A stretch of 64,000 bases of DNA from Planctomycetaceae bacterium. Lineage in GTDB: Bacteria > Planctomycetota > Planctomycetia > Planctomycetales > Planctomycetaceae. Of the stretch, positions 58,821-64,000 are shown one piece after another (positions within the stretch are counted from its first letter, which is position 1; the number at the start of each line of letters is the position of its first letter). Where the stretch lies: contig CP051247.1 in NCBI GenBank assembly GCA_017795105.1, forward strand, positions 2,294,001-2,358,000, written 5' to 3'. The notes beneath the pieces were generated by a model. The model had not been told where the DNA came from. It saw only the letters and a list, made by a program, of their open reading frames with translations, and searched no databases. Both the position numbers and the translations under genes were made by a program.

Positions 58821-60434
58821 ATGGAAAGTCTGAAATACACACTGCTAAAGATCATCCACGTGAGTGGACTGACGTTTCTCGAGCCGGTCGTTCGTCTCTG
58901 CTACGGCGAAGAGCCGCAGTTGCAGCTCAAGAAGATCGGCCGGTTCATCGTCATCCCCTCGCTGACCTTCCTGGCGTTTCTGGTTGCCTGGGCGCTGATC
59001 GCTCCCGTTTACAAAACGAAGTCGGGGGAAGTCCCCACGCCAGCCGTGGTCTGGGATGCCGCCCAGGGTGTGAAACGATTCCACGAACGCGAGAGCGATA
59101 AACAGGTCGCTTACGGTTTGAGCGGCGACGAACGGGAATCCAGCCTGGCAGCCGTGTCGGAACAGCGGGCGATCCTGAATTCCCTGAAGGCTGACGCCGA
59201 CGAGCAGGTCGCCGAGGCAAGCGAGGAGCGCACGGCTCTCGTTGCTGAAGAAATGGAACCGCTGGCGACAGCTTACGAAACGAAGAAAGCCGAATTCAAA
59301 CAGGCTGAGAAACGCCGCGAAGCCGCTCTCATCGTGAAGGCATCGCAGATTGATCAGCGAGACATCGACGCCAAGAACGAACTGCTCGCCTACATTCGCG
59401 GGCATGAGTTCCAGACCGAACAGGAACGTGAGCTGCTTAAACAGCTCAAAGCCGAACAGGACGACGTTCGCAATCTGACTTACGCCCCTCTTCAGAACGC
59501 GATGCGACTTCAGACCGAGATCGCAGAAAAAGAACAGTACCTCGCCAAGAAGGAAGAGATCCTCTCGAAGGCCAACCGCAGTCTGAAACTCGAGGAAGAA
59601 GCGGCCCGGCTGAAAGAACTCAAGCTGCAGTACGCGGCGACAACCGGCCCCGACCTGATGCCGATCGCTCAGCAGATGCTGCAGATTGAAGGCCGGATGC
59701 AGAAGATCGTCGACTCGGAATACGCGAAGCCCTGGACGCTGCCGATGCAGATCATGCGGTCGCTGGCCTGTGTGTTTGCTGGCTTCTTCCTGGCGACGGC
59801 GATCGCTATTCCAATCGGAGTTCTCTGTGGCGTGAGCCCGACGTTCATGGCAGCCGTGACACCGTTCATCGCTCTGTTCAAACCGGTTTCGCCAATCGTG
59901 TGGCTGCCAATCTCGCTGATCATCGTCGGCGGGGTCATCACGGATCCCGAAACTCACTGGTTAATGGTTGGCATGTCGAACCTGCCGCTGATCGGCTGGC
60001 TCCAGATCAACCCGGCCTTCATCGCCTCGGCGATCACCGTCGCTCTCTGTTCGCTCTGGCCGACCCTGGTCAATACGGCTCTGGGAGTCGCATCGATTGA
60101 TAAGGATCACCTGAACGTCGCTCGCGTGCTGCGACTCAATTTCTTCCAGCGACTCACCAAGATTGTCATCCCGTCGGCTCTGCCGCTGATCTTCGCCGGT
60201 TTGCGAATTTCGCTCGGCGTCGGCTGGATGGTGCTGATTGCCGCCGAGCTGCTCAGTTCGAGTGAAGGGATCGGCAAGTTCGTGTGGGACATGTTCAACA
60301 ACGGATCTTCGGAAACCTTCGCCCAGATGTTTGTCGTCGTCTTCGTGGTCGGAGTCATCGGCCTGTTGCTCGACCGCATCATGATCATCTTCCAACGACT
60401 CGTCAGCTTCGACGGAGCCCCCGCCGCAATCTGA
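58821..60434 (+). CDS. NrtB-type ABC permease with coiled-coil insertion
   Basis: 537 aa. The first membrane helix is about 43-62. The next ~230 residues are almost entirely charged heptad-rich helix (about 100-300, e.g. KKAEFKQAEKRREAAL and EKEQYLAKKEEILSK), a coiled coil absent from ordinary NrtB (about 280 aa). From about 310 the protein is a standard BPD_transp_1 permease with five helices and the EAA-type loop near DKDHLNVARVLRLNFFQRL. By NrtB topology the insertion lies outside the cytoplasm. It follows the binding-protein gene by 136 bp. Confidence 0.88.
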   Translation: MESLKYTLLKIIHVSGLTFLEPVVRLCYGEEPQLQLKKIGRFIVIPSLTFLAFLVAWALIAPVYKTKSGEVPTPAVVWDAAQGVKRFHERESDKQVAYGLSGDERESSLAAVSEQRAILNSLKADADEQVAEASEERTALVAEEMEPLATAYETKKAEFKQAEKRREAALIVKASQIDQRDIDAKNELLAYIRGHEFQTEQERELLKQLKAEQDDVRNLTYAPLQNAMRLQTEIAEKEQYLAKKEEILSKANRSLKLEEEAARLKELKLQYAATTGPDLMPIAQQMLQIEGRMQKIVDSEYAKPWTLPMQIMRSLACVFAGFFLATAIAIPIGVLCGVSPTFMAAVTPFIALFKPVSPIVWLPISLIIVGGVITDPETHWLMVGMSNLPLIGWLQINPAFIASAITVALCSLWPTLVNTALGVASIDKDHLNVARVLRLNFFQRLTKIVIPSALPLIFAGLRISLGVGWMVLIAAELLSSSEGIGKFVWDMFNNGSSETFAQMFVVVFVVGVIGLLLDRIMIIFQRLVSFDGAPAAI

Positions 60435-60493
60435 TCCACGGAAGATCACCTGGTCCGCCTCCACCGTTTCACACCAGTCGGAAACTTTTGCTC

Positions 60494-61363
60494 ATGCCCA
60501 TTCTTGAATTCGACAACGTCTCCTTCGGCCACGGCATCGGCTCGGACAAATACGAAGTCCTGACCGACGCCAATCTGGCCGTCGAAGAAAACGAGTTCGT
60601 CGCCATCATCGGCTTCTCCGGCTCCGGTAAGAGCACGGTTGTCTCGCTGCTCGGCGGACTGATCGAACCGGACCAGGGAGCGGTGAAGATGCATGGCAAG
60701 CCGATCGGCCCTCCGGGTCCCGATCGCGGCATCGTCTTCCAGAACTACTCGCTGCTGCCCTGGCTGTCGGTCCACGGCAACATCGAACTGGCCGTGAAGC
60801 AAGTCTTTCCGGGCATGTCGCCGACCCAGCGAGAAGATCACATTCAGCATTACATCGACCTGGTCAGCCTGACGGGAGCGGAGTGGAAGAAGCCGAACGA
60901 AATGTCAGGCGGAATGCGTCAGCGACTCTCGCTGGCTCGGACCCTGTCGATGCAGCCGGAAGTGCTCCTGCTCGATGAGCCTCTCTCCGCCCTCGATGCC
61001 ATCACCCGCTCGGTGCTTCAGGATGAGATCACCCGGCTCTGGGAACAGGACAAGCGGACCGTCGTCATGATCACCAACGATGTCGACGAAGCCGTGCTCA
61101 TGGCGGACCGCATCGTCCCGCTGACTCCTGGGCCGCGAGCGACGTTCGGGAAAGAATTCGCCGTGCCGCTCGAACGCCCCCGAGATCGAGCCACGCTCAA
61201 TTTCAATCCTGAGTTCAAGCACATTCGCAACGATGTGACCCGTTACATGATGGACATCAACGCCGAGTCGAAGCGACTCAACGTCGCCGGAAACCTGAAG
61301 CTGCCGCAGATCCAGCCGATCTCGCTGGATGTCGCCCCGAACATCGAAATCAGCGTGGTTTAA
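60494..61363 (+). CDS. NrtC/D-type ABC ATPase with altered H-loop
   Basis: 289 aa from ATG at 60494. Walker A is GFSGSGKST, the signature is MSGGMRQR and Walker B is VLLLDEPLSALD, all intact. The H-loop, however, reads ITNDVDEA: Asn195 (codon AAC, 61076-61078) stands where ABC ATPases carry the catalytic-switch His. The other ATPase next door keeps ITHDVDEA. A C-terminal extension of about 50 residues follows. The transporter may therefore use asymmetric ATP sites. Confidence 0.9.
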   Translation: MPILEFDNVSFGHGIGSDKYEVLTDANLAVEENEFVAIIGFSGSGKSTVVSLLGGLIEPDQGAVKMHGKPIGPPGPDRGIVFQNYSLLPWLSVHGNIELAVKQVFPGMSPTQREDHIQHYIDLVSLTGAEWKKPNEMSGGMRQRLSLARTLSMQPEVLLLDEPLSALDAITRSVLQDEITRLWEQDKRTVVMITNDVDEAVLMADRIVPLTPGPRATFGKEFAVPLERPRDRATLNFNPEFKHIRNDVTRYMMDINAESKRLNVAGNLKLPQIQPISLDVAPNIEISVV

Positions 61364-61405
61364 GTTGTCGCCCGTCCCTTGTCTCCCGGACAGAAAGTAT
61401 CAGTC

Positions 61406-62359
61406 ATGAGCAATCCAGCCGAAGAGCGATACGTCGAGATGTCCAATCTCATCAAGGCGTACCCGAATCCCTACGGCGACGACATCAAGGTCATCGACGG
61501 CTTCAACCTCAAGATTCGGAAAGGCGAAGTGGTCGGCGTCATTGGCCACTCCGGCTGCGGCAAGTCGACAGTCCTCACAATGCTGGCCGGCCTGAATCCG
61601 ATCACCTCCGGCGGGATTATTGTCGATGGCCGGGAGATCTCGGGACCAGGGCCGGACCGAGCCGTGGTCTTTCAGTCGCCTTGTCTACTCCCGTGGATGA
61701 CCGCGTACGGCAACGTTAAGCTCGGCGTCGATCGCGTTTACCCGCACGCCACTCCGCAGATGCGTCACGATCTGATCGCCTACTACCTCGGCATTGTCGG
61801 GCTCTCCGATGCCATGCACCGTTATCCCCGCGAGCTTTCCGGCGGAATGCAGCAACGTGTCGGCATCGCCCGCGCGATCGCCCTGCAGCCTAAAGTGCTG
61901 CTCCTCGACGAACCGTTCGGCCGCCTCGATTCACTCACTCGGATGGAACTTCAGGATGTCATCCTCGAGATCCTCGACCGCGAGAAGTTGACGACGGTGC
62001 TGATTACCCACGATGTCGATGAGGCGATCTACATGTGCGATCGCGTCTGCATGATGACGAACGGTCCGGGAGCCAAAGTCGGCAACCTGATGACGATTCC
62101 GTTCGAACGGCCCCGACATCGAGCCGAGATCCTCGAACATCCCGACTACTACAACTATCGCGGCGAGTTGATCTGCTTCCTCGAAGAACAGGAAGAACTC
62201 AAGGGTGATCGTCCGGCGAAGCCCGAGCCGAAGGACGGTGTCGGCGAAGACACCCATACGGACCTGGTGGCCCAGGAAGACACGTCCACAGAGATTCCGG
62301 TCCTCAACGACGAGCTCGAAAGCCACGTTACTGACACTGAGATGGTGAAGGTGAACTGA
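61406..62359 (+). CDS. NrtC/D-type ABC ATPase
   Basis: 317 aa from ATG at 61406; a TTG at 61379 has no ribosome site. Walker A GHSGCGKST, signature LSGGMQQRV, Walker B VLLLDEPFGRLD and H-loop THDVDEA are all intact. The last ~50 residues are acidic and low in complexity. It pairs with the preceding ATPase to drive the NrtB-like permease. The stop is at 62357-62359, immediately before the next start. Confidence 0.92.
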   Translation: MSNPAEERYVEMSNLIKAYPNPYGDDIKVIDGFNLKIRKGEVVGVIGHSGCGKSTVLTMLAGLNPITSGGIIVDGREISGPGPDRAVVFQSPCLLPWMTAYGNVKLGVDRVYPHATPQMRHDLIAYYLGIVGLSDAMHRYPRELSGGMQQRVGIARAIALQPKVLLLDEPFGRLDSLTRMELQDVILEILDREKLTTVLITHDVDEAIYMCDRVCMMTNGPGAKVGNLMTIPFERPRHRAEILEHPDYYNYRGELICFLEEQEELKGDRPAKPEPKDGVGEDTHTDLVAQEDTSTEIPVLNDELESHVTDTEMVKVN

Positions 62360-62362
62360 GTG

Positions 62363-63256
62363 ATGAATTCTCCCATGCCCGTTGAAAACTGCGCTTCGCT
62401 TTCACGAGCTGCCTGTATTGGACTCTGGCGGATCGACCACAGTCATGTCGTTTTCGAATCGGCAATGACGTCGGACGCCGAACCGCTCACCGAGCTCGGC
62501 CTTCTGCAGGGACTCGCTGAGCAGGCTGCCCGAAAGCAGGCTCCTCAGATTCGTTCCCTGCAGCCGCGTGATGACATCCGTCTGTTCCTGCTGGCCATTC
62601 CAGTGGTGCACCACGACCGAACCCGATCCGTCGTCGGCTTCGTTCTGGGAGAACCGGTTGTTCGGGGTTCCGCGCTGGAACGCTGGGAACTGGTTGAAGA
62701 TCGGGCTGAACTCAGCCTGACCGACGGCTGCTATGGCGAGTTGAACTACTTTCAGGAGATCAGTCGCGAAGTTCGCTTTCCCCTCGGAACCGGACTTCCC
62801 GGCATGACCTGGAAAACAGGCGTCCCCCGTTTACTGCATCCACTGGCAACATCGCCGGAGTTTCTGCGAGCTGGCGAAGCCGGAGAAGCCGGACTCGAAA
62901 TCGGAATCGGGTTTCCCATTCTCGGAGAAGGCAGCGAAGTCCAGTCGGTTCTGCTGCTGCTCTCCTCTTCGGGGATCTCGTTCGCCAGCGAGTTTCAGAT
63001 CTGGACCGAATCGGCCGGGCGCTGCACACAAACCGACCGGCTTATCGTCGAACAGAGCCCTGTTGCGAACGCGAATGAACAGAAGATGCTCGATGGCGTC
63101 ATCGAAGACCTCGTGCTGGAAGCCTTCGCCCGGAAGACCGCCATCGTCGAACGCATTCCCGCTCCCTCCGGTCGCGAAACCGGGCTGGTGGTTCTGCCGG
63201 TGCTGTACGACTTCGGAATCTCCTCGGCTCTCGTCCTGGTCATGAACGGAAAGTAA
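62363..63256 (+). CDS. GAF-domain-like protein of unknown role
   Basis: 297 aa. The ATG at 62363 (GTG at 62360 is an alternative) follows the ATPase stop by three bases. Two GAF-like halves are suggested by the pattern: residues about 10-100 with LTELGLLQGL and VVGFVLGEPVV, and about 105-225 with LGTGLPGMTWKTGVPRLL, the latter a classic GAF segment; the C-terminal RETGLVVLPVLYDFG is similar. No HTH, kinase or other output domain is seen. The tight position suggests sensing for the uptake/reduction operon (inference). Confidence 0.65.
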   Translation: MNSPMPVENCASLSRAACIGLWRIDHSHVVFESAMTSDAEPLTELGLLQGLAEQAARKQAPQIRSLQPRDDIRLFLLAIPVVHHDRTRSVVGFVLGEPVVRGSALERWELVEDRAELSLTDGCYGELNYFQEISREVRFPLGTGLPGMTWKTGVPRLLHPLATSPEFLRAGEAGEAGLEIGIGFPILGEGSEVQSVLLLLSSSGISFASEFQIWTESAGRCTQTDRLIVEQSPVANANEQKMLDGVIEDLVLEAFARKTAIVERIPAPSGRETGLVVLPVLYDFGISSALVLVMNGK

Positions 63257-63268
63257 ACACGTACTGCC

Positions 63269-64000
63269 ATGATTAACGCCGTCCTTAATCCTGAGAATGA
63301 CTCGACGATCGGTGCCCACAGCGATCTGCTCGGACTCCTTCTGCGCGATCAGCAGGAGATGTCCGCCGTCGAACGCTTCTCGATGCGGCACGACGAGCAG
63401 CCTTCCTGCCAGGTTCAGCAGTACCGCTCCCTTTTGCCGGCCACTCCACTCGAAGAAGGCGAACAGTACGCCTTCTCGGTCGACCTCGATCGTTGCTCCG
63501 GGTGCAAGGCCTGTGTCACGGCCTGCCACAACCTCAATGGGCTCGACGATCATGAAGCCTGGCGGGACGTCGGACTCCTCTACAGCGCCTCGACCGAACT
63601 GCCGATGATGCAGCACGTGACGGCGGCCTGCCATCACTGTGTTAACCCGGCCTGTATGAACGCCTGCCCGACCAACGCTTACGAGAAAGATCCGATCACC
63701 GGGATCGTCAAACATCTCGATGATCAATGCTTCGGCTGCCAGTACTGCACCCTGGCCTGTCCGTATGGTGTGCCCAAATATCACGAGAAGAAGGGCATCG
63801 TTCGCAAATGCGACATGTGCAGTCAGCGGCTCGCCAACGATGAAGCCCCCGCCTGTGCCCAGGCCTGTCCGCACGAAGCCATTGCGATCACCAAAGTCAG
63901 CGTGACGGAAGCCCGCAGCCGGGCCACCGAAGGCGAGTTCATCACCGGGGCTCACAACCCTTCTTACACCACACCGACAACGGTTTACAAATCGCGTAAG
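63269..64000 (+). CDS. DmsB-type four-[4Fe-4S] ferredoxin subunit, partial
   Basis: Starts at ATG 63269 and is open to the window end (244 codons). After about 75 residues come four cysteine sets with 16 Cys in all: RCSGCKACVTAC, CHHCVNPACMNACP, CFGCQYCTLACP and CDMCS...CAQACP, the arrangement of DmsB/PsrB electron-transfer subunits of molybdopterin oxidoreductases. The N-terminal extension and continuing frame suggest a larger protein, possibly fused to a DmsC-type anchor as in other planctomycetes (recalled, not checked). Context suggests reduction of the imported anion. Confidence 0.9.
   Translation, partial: MINAVLNPENDSTIGAHSDLLGLLLRDQQEMSAVERFSMRHDEQPSCQVQQYRSLLPATPLEEGEQYAFSVDLDRCSGCKACVTACHNLNGLDDHEAWRDVGLLYSASTELPMMQHVTAACHHCVNPACMNACPTNAYEKDPITGIVKHLDDQCFGCQYCTLACPYGVPKYHEKKGIVRKCDMCSQRLANDEAPACAQACPHEAIAITKVSVTEARSRATEGEFITGAHNPSYTTPTTVYKSRK

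Overview
The window reads as chromosomal DNA of a moderately GC-rich planctomycete (Planctomycetota), an inference from combined traits: a very long type I signal peptidase with inserted domains, a secreted formylglycine-type sulfatase, an alginate_exp-like porin with a Cys-rich N-terminus, LPS-export genes, many small paralogous enzyme clusters, and intergenic spaces filled with palindromic repeats. I identified 43 protein genes, one of them cut by the window end. I saw no tRNA, rRNA, CRISPR array or intact transposon.

Layout. 1-745: tandem ~197-bp repeat array. 746-4421 (minus): RND/MMPL exporter and a thioester-reductase-like SDR. 4820-7089: GGCT-like protein (plus), MoxR ATPase and methionine aminopeptidase (minus). 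7432-10400 (plus): PQQ-type propeller and GAF/PP2C phosphatase, overlapping by ATGA. 10636-26174 (minus): lptB, signal peptidase I, comEC, sugar isomerase-like, a lipid-modification trio (two CFA-synthase-type methyltransferases and a DUF1295 reductase), CtBP-like dehydrogenase, a 986-aa LptC/LptA-like protein preceded by kdsD. 26607-29571 (plus): SpoU methyltransferase, DASS transporter, small membrane protein. 29823-37931 (minus): STAS protein, TgpA-like transglutaminase, and a type II secretion K-L-M block in which the M protein carries Ig-like domains and a GspC/PilP-like end. 38220-42214 (minus): nucleotide-sugar genes (rfbA and three SDR epimerases/decarboxylases). 42603-52841 (minus): secreted DUF1080-like protein, membrane protein, then a ribonucleoside/ribose unit with three secreted nucleoside hydrolases, RbsC, RbsA, RbsB, ribokinase and a LacI regulator. 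53205-54821 (minus): sulfatase. 55299-56828 (plus): porin with a strong terminator. 57221-64000 (plus): NrtABCD-like uptake system, a GAF protein and a DmsB-type iron-sulfur protein running off the end.

Working together. The nucleoside hydrolases should release ribose outside the cytoplasm, RbsABC import it and RbsK phosphorylate it under LacI control. KdsD, the LptC/A-like protein, LptB, RfbA and the UDP-sugar enzymes serve the outer membrane and surface glycans. The last block couples uptake of an oxyanion, probably nitrate, to a molybdoenzyme electron-transfer subunit.

Most notable: (i) nearly every gene 3' end followed by a gap carries a short palindromic repeat, often as an inverted pair; (ii) the GspM-Ig-GspC/PilP fusion; (iii) the kdsD-giant LptC/A-like pair; (iv) an Nrt-type permease with a ~200-residue coiled-coil insertion and a partner ATPase whose H-loop histidine is replaced by Asn.
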